NCBI GenBank assembly: GCA_047967505.1
Contig: CM106540.1
DNA length: 64,000 nt
Direction: 5' to 3' (one strand)
DNA from: Dipteris shenzhenensis
Taxonomy: Eukaryota > Polypodiophyta > Polypodiopsida > Gleicheniales
The translations under genes and the position numbers were made by a program. Shown here piece by piece: positions 21,310 to 31,419 of this stretch; within the stretch, counting starts at the first letter, position 1; every line of letters starts with the position of its first letter. Under the pieces are notes generated by a model, which was given only the letters and a program-made list of their open reading frames with translations, did no database searches and had not been told where the DNA came from.

Positions 21310-21746
21310 TTCCCTGTGTAGCTACTATACACAAATGTGTACACACTCCTGCATCTTGATGAGGTCTGTTGGGGTGTCCTAAAAAAATGATGTCGGTGAG
21401 GGGAAATTAGCCCATGACTATAAAAGTCCAGGCTAGAGGTTTCAAATTGATAGATGAGCTTTCAAATTGAAAAAGCTCCAAGTTTCAAAAGCACATAAAA
21501 CAAATAGCTAGTCAATGGCTAGTAGATGCCATCAAAACTTTGACAGCACATGACTGAAGTCAAGGGTTGATCATCAAAGACTTTGATTAGTCATAGATGT
21601 CCTACAACCAAGCATGAGTCAATCTCCTAGAGTTAGTTGGTCTACTCTTTTGCAAAAATTGTTGATTGAATTTAGCATATATGCTACTTTTCTCAACCAA
21701 GATCGGAAGCCGTGCCCACAACTATTGGGACTTCTATCGCCGTTTA

Positions 21747-22160
21747 ACTCTAATACCATGCAAAAGTTACATGGACAGACAATGTGAGGATTGGAGGCAC
21801 AGAGAGTGAGAGAATCATAGTGATCTAGAAAATGCAAAAGCAAATTTACAGCTTGATTAATTGATAGCAAAGTAGAATGGCGCTATTTTATAGGTAGAGA
21901 AGCCTTGTCTTCATACATCATCTATGATGTCACACGTAATCAAATCAAATCAAATAAAATCAAATCTAATCTAATCTAGACCCACAAGTCAAGTGACCCT
22001 TCAAACATACAAAAGGAAAAATACAAACCCTTTCACATTAGCACTCAAACTAACTCTCAATTAATCAGCATTACTCCATTTTGATCTTTACTTGTTTTGA
22101 ATTTGGAATTGAAATGTCCAAAAGTTTCACAATTTAAACTAGAGGCTAGCCACCCCTCAG
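21747..22160 (-). mobile_element. Possible LTR with primer binding site
   Basis: At 21747-21758 the minus strand reads TGGTATTAGAGT, a weak primer binding site. The following sequence has a TATA-like box (ctattttatagg at about 21881) and several taatctaatct and caaatcaaat repeats (21930-21985) and could be an LTR. The far end cannot be fixed by eye. Confidence 0.35.
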
Positions 22161-22186
22161 AGACCGACTCAGGAGCAATTGGGATA

Positions 22187-24130
22187 TTACTTTTGTAAGG
22201 GACTGAATACCAAACTGAGAAGTGTTGTTGCTAGGAGGGACACCCTGGCAAGAGCTAATGACTTTGACAATATGGTAGAAGCCGCACAGCGAGCTGAATG
22301 AAGATTTGGCATGACCAAAACAAAATCCAAGAAGGATAGAAGGAAGGATATAGAGAATTCTGATTCGGACACAGATTTGGATGAGGACTCTGACACAAAC
22401 AGTGAAAATGAAGATACAAATTCTGAGTTTGATAATGATGATTCAGATGATTTTGATAATGTAAACAAGAAAACCAAATGCAAAAGAAAGAAGCAATCGA
22501 AGAAAGGGAAATCTAAAGAGAGCCCAAAGTCAAAGAAAAAAGTGAAATCTTCTTCAAGAGATGAGAAGCTAGAGAAAAAGATCAAACAACATTTAAAAAG
22601 CATGGTACTATCAGAAACCGCTTCATTTGAGAAGCTTAAATGTTAGTTTTGTGGTAAAAGAAATCCAAATTATAGGGGGGGATTGCCTCCTCATATGCAG
22701 AATACTGGGGCAGCGACACAACCATCTGCAGTCAATCAAGTAGGGGTGAATGATCCTTCTAACCAAGGAAGAAGACAATAATATCAGAATTGGGGAAATC
22801 AACCTCGACAATCAAATCAAAACAATAATGCTCAGAATTACACATCTTATGGTCAAGCCAGACATCGGCAAGACCCAGGTTGTGAGTTATGGTGCAAACA
22901 CCACAATGAGAGGGGTATCCCCATTGTGCAATACCAAATTTGATCACAAACACAAAATCAACCTCGTCAACCACTAGCCCAAGCCAACGCTGTGCTTATT
23001 CAGTTGGAACAGAGTTGTTCAAAGGATGCACCCATGGATGTGAAGCACCCAATTGGGCATGGAGAGAACAATTTGGAGTCAATGATGGCATAGGTTGCAA
23101 GCAAGAAGGGGGGATGCCAGAGAAACAAAGCTATCTAGAAGCACTTGCCATACAGATCCAAGAGTCCTGTCCTGGTTGAAAAGAAATTTCCTGTGGTAGC
23201 AAAAGGTAAGCATCCAATTGATTGGAATGAGCAAAATAGAGTTCGTCAAGATGTTCTTAAAGCTCTTGATGAGGGAATGCAAAAAAAGGAAGTTAAGTGG
23301 GGAGTGAAAGATACCTCACAATCTCAGCATGTAGAAAGAAAGATTAATGTAGAGATATAGACGATGGAGGAGAAGATCCTGCCTCCATTTGCTAATCTAG
23401 CAGTGAATAAGGAGGAACCAATAGAGGAAGGTGACTAGAGTGGAGGATGTACAAAGGATGTTGTTGCGCTCAAAGAATAGCATGAAAGAAAAAAGATCAA
23501 TGTTCTAAAGGAGAAGACTCCTTCAGAGGGTGTTATCCAGTTGGTGAAACATGCAACAAACCCAAAGTCAGAGATGTAGTGGATCATGGGGAATTGTTTC
23601 ATAGTATGCTGAAGGCCCACATAAATATTACATTGGACTAGCTTCTTAATTTGGTACTAGAGTTCAAAACACAGTTGCGACTAATTTGTTGGATGGTGGT
23701 GTGAGCCTAATGGATAAGAAAAAAGAGGATGAAGAGGGGATTTGGGAAGTTTACCCCAAAGTTAATGCAGCACAAATTGAAGATGTAAATTATATTGTTC
23801 CACTAATTCAAGTGGAATATAAATCACAGATCATTTTAGAGGTTCTTTTGGGATGGTGGGTCTAGTGTGAACATCCTGTCAGAGGATCTTTACAAATTTT
23901 TTTGTCTCAATGAGCTAGAGCCAAGCCCCTTTTTAGGTGAAAATGGTAGATTAACGGAGGGTCCAATCTCTTGGGATATTGAGAAACCAACAGATTGGAG
24001 TTTGTGGCTTGACTTTCATGGTAAGCTTTGTTGTTCTTTGGTTGGAGGGAGATGATAAATCTTATTCCATGTTACTTTGGCAGGCCATGGTTTTGGGTAG
24101 CCAAGATTAAGTAGGATTAGGGAGCTGATA
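22187..24130 (+). pseudogene. Ty3/Gypsy gag-protease relic
   Basis: Plus-strand frames give a strongly acidic then lysine-rich gag segment at 22311-22646 (ENSDSDTDLDEDSDTNSE; KCKRKKQSKKGKSKESPKSK), a zinc-knuckle-like part with CKHHNERG, and at about 23852 the protease active-site block DGGSSVNILSEDLYKFF (plant Gypsy often has DGGS..NIL). Near 24075 FGRPWFWVAKIK matches the 'LGRPWL' block after the protease. Many stops and frame shifts; reverse transcriptase is not found downstream. Dead and 3' truncated. Confidence 0.7.
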
Positions 24131-24442
24131 GGGTAAATGTAAACACGTATAGCGGTTTAACCATTTACATGAGAAAATGTAAAAATGCAAGAATGGGGGT
24201 AATTTTTAACACATGCTTGCTTGCACATGCTTTATGGGTTTATGAAGAGTGATCCCAAGAGTGCAATTAAAAGGTAGAGGATGTTAAAATTTGGTTTTCT
24301 TTTGGCCAAAATAGATAGTGTCTTCTTGTTCCCTATTATGGGAAACCTTGCTTTAAACTTGGTGTAAGAAATTGGACATAATTTCACAAAATTTTTTTAG
24401 ATGGTGCAAAAAGGCATGATATTCATCTACATCATGCCTTGC

Positions 24443-24691
24443 CATTTGATTTGATATGTAACATGATCCTGCTTGGACTTGCAAATCAAAAGATACAAGG
24501 AAGTGAAAATGTCATCTTTTGGGCCAAAATAGGGATCCCTATTTTGGCCCAAAAGAGGACATTTTTACATCCCTGTATTTTTGCAAGATGTCAACATTTG
24601 ATTGTTTTGGCCCAAAAGATGAGTTTTTAACATCCCTATATCTTTTGATTGTCAAATATAAATGGAATAATGTTACATATCAAATCAAATG
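24443..24691. mobile_element. Foldback (MITE-like) element with nested palindrome
   Basis: Outer arms about 24443-24525 and 24609-24691 are inverted and closely related (both ends read catttgatttgatatgtaac; inner ends catcttttgggcc). Inside is a 60-bp near-perfect palindrome, 24506-24565, centred on gggatccc with one mismatch in 30 bp. No coding. Flank duplications are not clear. Confidence 0.8.
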
Positions 24692-24699
24692 AAGGTGAA

Positions 24700-25394
24700 C
24701 GTGAAGGAGGAACAAATGGTCTATTAAGATCAGAAGATTACTGTCACTGAAAGCATGATTGAAAATGCACTAGGCATTCTTGGGGGAAATTTGCAAGCAC
24801 ACTTCTTGGAGAAACAATGGAAGAGACAAGATATTCTAGATGTATACCCCAATTCTCTGATTAGTAGAGATGGTGGAGTCAAGATTTCTAGCTTGCCAAC
24901 AGACCTCCAAGATGTGCTGAAGAAGACAATGCACTTCTTTCCTAATATGGGAGGAACTGTGAAGTTCTAGCAGGTTCAAGAAGTAGTATAGCAATTAAAA
25001 GGACGTGATGTCTCTCTTTGAAGGGCGAGATCTCCAAGAGCATGATATCCAACTTGAAGAATTGCATGGATGGCAAATCCAAATTGTTAGTTCAATCCAT
25101 TGGAGTTGTAATGCACCTGATGGCATCTACCTTCAAAGGTATTTTTGAGCAATACAATAAGAAGATGTATAAGAAGGTGACTTTTCTACAAGGAGAAAGA
25201 CACCTTCTCCCAAAAGGGAAGGGAAGTTTTATTCTCTACAAGGTTGCATGGGGGGGAAGGGATCGGACCGTCCCCTAGTGTTGGTTTGTACTAAAATTTT
25301 TTTACGGAATGAATTGAGTGAATAAAGCATTGAATCCGAATGTATATCTGTAGTGATCAATGTAAAGCTATGAATGTAGCAAAGGTAGTGCTAC
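24700..25394 (+). other. Short broken frames preceding coiled-coil ORF
   Basis: Frames such as 24755-24970 (EKQWKRQDILDVYPNSLISR) and EGRDLQEHDIQLEELHGWQI near 25020-25075 look like remnants of protein sequence, broken by stops. No family recognised. Probably the upstream part of the coiled-coil ORF. Confidence 0.35.
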
Positions 25395-26237
25395 ATGAGA
25401 AAACTCAAGAAGGGTGCAAAAGACAAGGTAGAGGAGGCAGAAGCGAAGGCCTTGCAAGGGCATGAGAGCAAGCTAAGGCCGCTGCAAAAATGGTTGACAT
25501 GGAAAGGAGCAGAAGTAGAGAAGTTCATCGAGGAGCTTTCAGATAGGCATGAAGATGTTAGAACGGATGGGTTCATCGTAGAGAAGGAGCTTGCAACAAT
25601 ACGAAAGCATCTTAAAGATAAGAGTGCCAAAAAGGAGGCTCTTTACAAACGGCTCTGCAACATGGAGAATGCATTGAACATTGAAAAAGACCAGATGATG
25701 GAGGAACTAAAAAGGGAGAATGTAAAAACCTGAGTAGTGATGCAAGAGCTACAAGAGAGCTTCAAGGCTAGGAAGGATGGGGCAGAGAGCAGCCACCATG
25801 GAGAAGATAGTGAGGCAACTCTCCAGGCTAAGAATGATGTAGAGAGCAACTATGTTGGAGCAAGTTGTAGTAGCCATAGTGGAACTTGTTATGTAGAACC
25901 ACTTTTGCAATTTTGGAAAGTTAAGCACAAGACCCTACAACAAGATTATGATAAGCTTGTGCTCGAGCTTGCAGTGGCTTTTGAAATTTTTAAAAAGTCG
26001 TCCGTCATCATGAGAGATTTCCAAACTAGAGTGGAAGTCTTAGAAATACCCCGAGTGGAAGTCTTAGAAATGGCCCATCTTGACACCATTGATCAATTTA
26101 AGTAGCTTCAAGAGATGCTGACGGAATCAAATGAACCTGTTGCATGGAAAGAGCAAAGAGTGGAGGAGCTGAAGGTGAACATCCACAACCTTAGAATAAG
26201 GGAGGAAGGAATCAAGAAGCAACTTCTTCATGTATAG
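25395..26237 (+). pseudogene. Coiled-coil ORF, two in-frame stops
   Basis: A single frame from ATG at 25395 to 26237 is interrupted only by stops at 25731 and 26103. It is rich in Glu, Lys, Leu and Ala with heptad-like spacing (KVEEAEAKALQGHESKLRPL, MENALNIEKDQMMEELKREN, QRVEELKVNIHNLRIREE), predicting a long coiled coil. A small tandem repeat VEVLEIPRVEVLEMA lies near the end. It may be the extra ORF of the neighbouring Gypsy element or a captured host gene. No enzymatic motif. Confidence 0.5.
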
Positions 26238-26432
26238 AGTCAGACTGTGGTATTGATGGCCACAATAGTTATATCGGATGCCTATCATGTTATGCAGCAA
26301 GGTCCAGAATGCATGGTCTACCATACCATGATCCGATGGCCTGCGTGCTACCACACTGTGCATGTTTTTTGCATTGGGGTGTTTGTGCATGCAAGCTTGG
26401 TATGTAGACTATGTAATGTCATTGCCTAGGTC

Positions 26433-26911
26433 ATGGACATATCAAATGTCATGCCTTCTACAGCTATCTACAACAAGAAAGTAGATGCTACAACCCAATT
26501 TGCCATTTGGACAAATAATGTAAAAGACAAGGAGCTTGAATTGAAGAAGCCCAAGCCTGAGCTTGACTATAAAGAAAAGGATCTTGAAGGGAGGATCCAG
26601 CCGGCTTCAGGAAAGGAGCAAGAAGAACCAAGCCTATAACCAGGGAGTTCAAAGCAAGGAAAGAGGAAGCGACATGAAGGGAAGGGCCGGGCCCTTGAAG
26701 GGAGGAACCAACCCCCTTCAACAAAGGAGCAAGGAGGGATAAGCTTGCAATTAGGGAGCTAAAAAAGGCAACCTTCTCACACCAATGTGGAACCATCCCT
26801 TGAAGGGAGGAACCAGCCCTCTTCAGGAAAGGAGCAAGGAGGGCCAAGCCTACAATCAGGGAGCTCAAAAAGGCAATCATCTCAGAGCAATGTGGAACCA
26901 GCCCCTTGAAG
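26433..26911 (+). pseudogene. ORF with tandem LEGRNQPSSGKEQ repeats
   Basis: From ATG 26433 the frame reads a Lys/Glu-rich part (KDKELELKKPKPELDYKEKD) and then three to four copies of a 35-40 residue unit with the core LEGRNQPSSGKEQGGPSLQS, with frame breaks after the first and second copies. The DNA repeat unit is about 105-115 bp. Function unknown; low complexity suggests a structural or disordered tail. Confidence 0.5.
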
Positions 26912-27030
26912 AAGGAAATGAGTCTGAGATGTAATCTATTGAATTATTAATGTTCTCCAAAGTTTACTTGGGCAATGTATATGTTTTAGGATAGCACTTT
27001 GTAGCAATGTGAGTTGTTTTAATATAGCAC

Positions 27031-28360
27031 TGGTTGGTTGCACACTAGGATCTTAATTGCCACCAATGTGGTGGATTGCTTCTATTATTACATAAAAAGC
27101 TCCAAAGTGATCCAATATTATAAATATTTCCAAAATGCTAATGAGAGAGGAAGATATGTCGCTATGATGATGTCTGTATATATCCAATATTATAGCTATT
27201 TCCAAAGTGATCGAAGTGGTATTGTACAAAGCTCCAAAGTGATCGAAGTGATCCAATATTATAAATATTTCCAAAGTGATTGAAGTGATGTTGTTGAAAT
27301 ATTGTTGGAAGTTGCACGCTCTTCAATATAAACCAGGTGCATGCTCTTCAATACAAACTAGTGAAGGAACAACAAAGGAACAGAAATGGAAAGTCATGAC
27401 AGTAATGACATTTCTGTAGCCTATTGTCCTACAAAAGATGAAGCCATTTTGTAATGGGTACCTTGTCAACCCAAGATTGTCGTACATGAGATTGAATGAT
27501 TGGAGGAGGAACCTAGTGTTGCACAACATTGACTCAAGATTTTCATTCAGAAGATGGATCGATTGTAGGAGGAACTGCAAGAAGGTATTCAATATTATAA
27601 GGACCCACAGTTTGTGAAGTACGTTGTTGAAGGCTCCCATCGTTCTCTATGTTGAGCGCATGTCTTGGAAGCTTTGTGCACATCACAAGCTCTCTATTTT
27701 TTTGTATAACAGTAAATATTGGATATAGATATTACCTGGGTCTTTTTTAGGGAATGAATAGAACTTGAGTTAAAAGTAGAAAATTGCCTTTGCATTTATC
27801 AATTGTGCCTACTTGGTACAACTATCAAAAGCAAGAAAGAATATGCTACAACACGGTGATAGTGCAGGATAAGTGGTCACTAATGTGGTGGTTGGTTGCA
27901 CACTAGGATATTAACTACCACTAGTGTGGTGGTTTGCCTCTATTATTGCAATATGAATGGCATACAATTAATCCATTTAGGATTTGTGGTCACTAGCCCG
28001 GTGGTTGAAATTTGACAATATATAAAGAGAACCAACCTAAAGGGGACTGTTTAGTGTAACACTTTGCAACAATTTTAGGTTAGCATGGTGGTAGTGCAGG
28101 ATACGTGGTTGCCAATGCAGTGGTTGGTTGCACACTAGGAAATTAACTACCACCAGTGTGGTGGTTTGCTTCTATTATTAAAAGATGAATGGCATACAAT
28201 TCATTTGCTTAGGATTTATGGATTAGTTATGGGATTTACTAAAACAAGCGCAGTGGTTATTTGGGATATATTAAAAACAAGCGAGGGATTTATTGTTTCG
28301 GATTTACAAAAACAAGCTCGGTGGTTAGTTTGGGATTTACTAAAAGAAGCGGTCTCAAAT
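27031..28360. repeat. Mixed degenerate minisatellites with GTGGTGG/ACCACC core
   Basis: A 120-bp unit occurs at 27031-27095 (partial), 27850-27970 and 28083-28205 with core tggttggttgcacactagga and ccagtgtggtggttt. Between them, 27098-27292 is an array of ccaatattataaatatttccaaagtgatc units, and 28216-28350 an array of gggatttactaaaa-caagc-ggtggtta units of about 50 bp. No genes; a 106-codon minus frame at 27323-27640 has no motif. Confidence 0.7.
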
Positions 28361-28439
28361 AAATTTTCCATTCTCTAGGATAAGTGGAATATTGTTTCCT
28401 TTCAATTAAACTATACTTTCTTAGTACTATCTTAGTCAT

Positions 28440-29755
28440 CCTCGTCCACTACTCGAGACACCCAAAGATGTGCTCATGTGTGTCTAAATACAATTTAAAG
28501 ACACTCTTGCCCTTCTTTTATTATGGCACAGGTTGCATTTGAAACTTAATAGCTCTTACTAGATGAGAGTACATAAATTTTTGTGGACTATTATGTAGTA
28601 GTTCGTAATTGTGGCCTCTCTTTGATGTTTTTTTGTACCAAAACACTCCAAGTACTACATCCCACTTCTCATAGGTTGTTCCCCAATTATCCTTAAATTC
28701 TTCCTCAACCTTGTACTAAGGTTTTGTGCACTACAACACAAAGTATGGGTCATCTTCCTCGTTCTCCCTAGAGGCAACGATAACTACAAAGTTATCCCCC
28801 TCTTCCAGATAGTTGGTGAGGTCATCAAAACTCTCCCAAATAATGGTGAGTCATTGTTTGTCTCTCCATAGAGGGAAAACTTGAACTCGCTCCCATGTCT
28901 TCACAGTTGCAATGTTCTCATAATTGTCATGATCCCCTATGATGCATGCACTGTAGAAACAAGAAAGTTTTCTTGTTTTGATTAGGTGGTTGTTTGAAAA
29001 GCCCCATATGTTGTGTAAACCATGAACTCCTTTAATTTTCTCACAATTATGCTGGCTTCTCATTTGCACTTCATCCACTTTCACTTCATGGAATACTCTG
29101 CACACTATACTATTCTCAAGGCTTTGTTTACTGTATGTTGAACGTAGGCCTGTGGAGAGGTTGGCTATAAGCCATGTTACAGCATCATGGGCATCATTGA
29201 GCTTTTATTGAGGGCATGTTAATTGGTGTTTAAATAGAGTTTGCTTGATAACAACACCACATCCATCATGTTCACCCTTGCCATGGTTCTAAGACCCAAA
29301 GAAATTCCACATCATGTCTAGACCATTCAAGGATTTGAACTTGAGACACAGTACAATTCATGGGCTGATTTAAATTGAGAGGTAGCACCATCATCTGATC
29401 ACACCCAATGTTGTTTTATATTTTCTACATGCGGATCTTCTTTTTTCAGCCATTCCCAAAGTAGTAGAAAAGCATGCTGCACAAATAAGGTGTCATGTTC
29501 CCTATTATTTGAAATGTCGAGATGGTATGTGTGTTGCACTGACTTAGACTCCTATGAGTCAACAAGCTGATTGCATTAGTCGTAGAAGAATCGAGCAAAT
29601 GGTTGTATGTAATATGCACAAGAATTGTTATCTACTTGTTGTACCAGTGAGCACTTTGTATCTCATCTTATTCTTGAAATGAATAATTTTTTGCAAAATC
29701 TATGACAGAGACAATAGTGTCATGGGAAAAATTAGCAAGGCACATCCTGAACTAC
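28440..29755 (-). pseudogene. Decayed DDE-like transposase
   Basis: Joining minus-strand frames gives a consistent protein: SVIDFAKNYSFQE, EIQSAHWYN, ITILVHITY, FVQHAFLLLWEWLKKEDPHV, SDDGATSQFKSAHELY, LDMMWNFFGS, NHGKGEHDGCGVVIKQTLFK, LNDAHDAVTWLIANLSTGLR, and in the longest open part (28851-29105) GVHGLHNIWGFSNNHLIKTR, KLSCFYSACIIGDHDNYENI, TVKTWERVQVFPL; then GDNFVVIVASREN. The order D-F-A-E-N-Y ... SDGxxxQFK ... HGKGxxDGxG is a pattern I associate with a widespread eukaryotic transposon protein family, whose likely catalytic acids are the Asp in VDF, SDG and the HGKGEHDG block. I cannot name the superfamily. Several stops and frame changes make it dead. Confidence 0.55.
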
Positions 29756-29984
29756 TTATCCTACCAACTGGCCGTAAAATTATGAAGCACATATCTTAAG
29801 ATGGATTGAACCAAGTGACTCATAAGCTCCCTTGGCTGAGTGCTCTTATACGATAGTAGGAGGAGGATGTGTTGGCTTTGGATTTGTATGCTTGGATGTC
29901 CTAGTCAAGCATCCAACTAAATGCCCAAACATTCAGTTGCGTGCACGCACACACACACACACCCCTATATATGTCGAATAGCTA

Positions 29985-30193
29985 TTGCCCAAATACGTTC
30001 AATACAATCACAAGAAGAAAGTGAGGAAGCCTTTGGCTTTTATGTGCAAATGCAAGAGCAAGGCCTATTGCCAAGTAGCTTTACCTTTGTTGCCATCTTC
30101 AAAGCATGTGGCAACACAACTTTGGATACCATTCTCAAATTAGCAATGTTGCTTTTGAGATCCCATGTTGAGACCCGCAGAGCGGGTCTCTAG
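29985..30193 (+). pseudogene. Pentatricopeptide repeat (PPR) fragment
   Basis: The plus frame reads SEEAFGFYVQMQEQGLLPSS then FTFVAIFKACGNT, which is a PPR motif pattern ('..EAL..Y.QM...G..P..FTF...L.AC'). PPR proteins bind organellar RNA and are very numerous in land plants (family knowledge). Only about one and a half repeats are kept; upstream is an (AC)n run and downstream the frame leaves the family after TTLDTILKLAML. A gene fragment or one exon of a broken copy. Confidence 0.6.
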
Positions 30194-30668
30194 CCCATCA
30201 TAGACGGGTCAGGTTACTCGTGAGATATAATGGTCCCAAAGTGAATGCATAAAGCTAACAAGGACTTGCCTTAATAGCATGGGCATGATGCTTGAATGCT
30301 AGTCTCCTAGGACCTAGAGGTTCAAGTCTTGGGGGCTCCAACTTTCAAGGTTCCATAATTAGCTTGCATTAAGGAAGGTAACTGTAGAGATAGGGAACAC
30401 TATTCATTACAAAGAGGGGACCAAGGGAGAAAAAATCTGCAATATCTTCCTTCTTCTAAGCTATTAATTGAAAAAAAATCGATTTAATATAAGTGCATGC
30501 ATATATTTATTTATTTATCTGTTATTTATATTTATATATGTTTACGTGTTATATTTATGTTTGTCTGTTATTAGAAAAACTTTTTTTTGGGAGAATTGGT
30601 GAAGATATCCTCATCTTGGTGAGATTGTCATCTTTAATAAGATCCATCGGGCATATAAATTAATGTAT

Positions 30669-31160
30669 ATGGCAAAGAGTCTGAATTGTTTGCTCCTTCT
30701 ACTAGCACTTTCACCTGTCATCTCTCTTTTTGCTGGTCCTCTAGCTCCAATGGACTTTTGCACATTTACGTAACTTGGTACTGTTTTGGTGTAGGTAGGA
30801 ATGGGATGGCAAGGAGGCAAGGGACGGACCATGTACAAACCTTCAAGGGTCATGGTTCCTGATTGTTTGATTGCTTGTTTGAATGGGGCAAAACCTCATT
30901 GGTGCTCACAGATACATTTTTATGGCAAAGAGTCCGAATTGTTTGCTCCTTCTGCTAGCACTTTCACCTGTCATCTCTCTTCTTGCTAGTCCTCCACTTT
31001 TGCACATTTACGTAACTTGGTACTATTTTGGTGTAGGTAGGAATGGGATAAAATGGAGGCAAGAGAGGGACCATGTGCATAACCTTTAAGGGTCATGGTT
31101 CCCGATTGTTTGATTGCTTGTTTGAATGGGGCAAAACCTCATTGGTGCTCATAGATACAA
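30669..31160. repeat. 253-bp tandem duplication upstream of BVMO gene
   Basis: Copies at 30669-30914 and 30922-31160 share long blocks (gctagcactttcacctgtca, gtaggtaggaatgggat, gattgtttgattgcttgttt). Neither copy codes. The end of the second lies 260 bases before the monooxygenase start. Confidence 0.9.
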
Positions 31161-31419
31161 CTCATGAATTATGTGCGCTCATGATTGGTACTTGGGGGAA
31201 GGTGTGGACACCGCAACCAGCAATGTGTAGCAAGCAGCTGAATTGCAAAATCGAGGTGCAAATTCAATGTAAGGACTTGAAGCTCACCTAACGCCGCAAA
31301 TTTATGTGAAGGACAATGGGGTGTACATGTGAGTATTTGATGTTAAAAGAGACGTGTCAACAGTTACAGTAAGAGAGTACTATAAACAGAAGCTAGGTCG
31401 TCTTCTTCTTCCTCCAGCC

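Noticed and set aside
30168-30190. GAGACCCGC-AGA-GCGGGTCTC palindrome
   Set aside because: Short (9-bp arms) and isolated; likely chance, not a terminator in a eukaryotic context.
31354-31419. 22-codon upstream extension of the monooxygenase
   Set aside because: Starts at GTG with no in-frame ATG; the ATG at 31420 places the FAD motif at the usual distance from the amino end.
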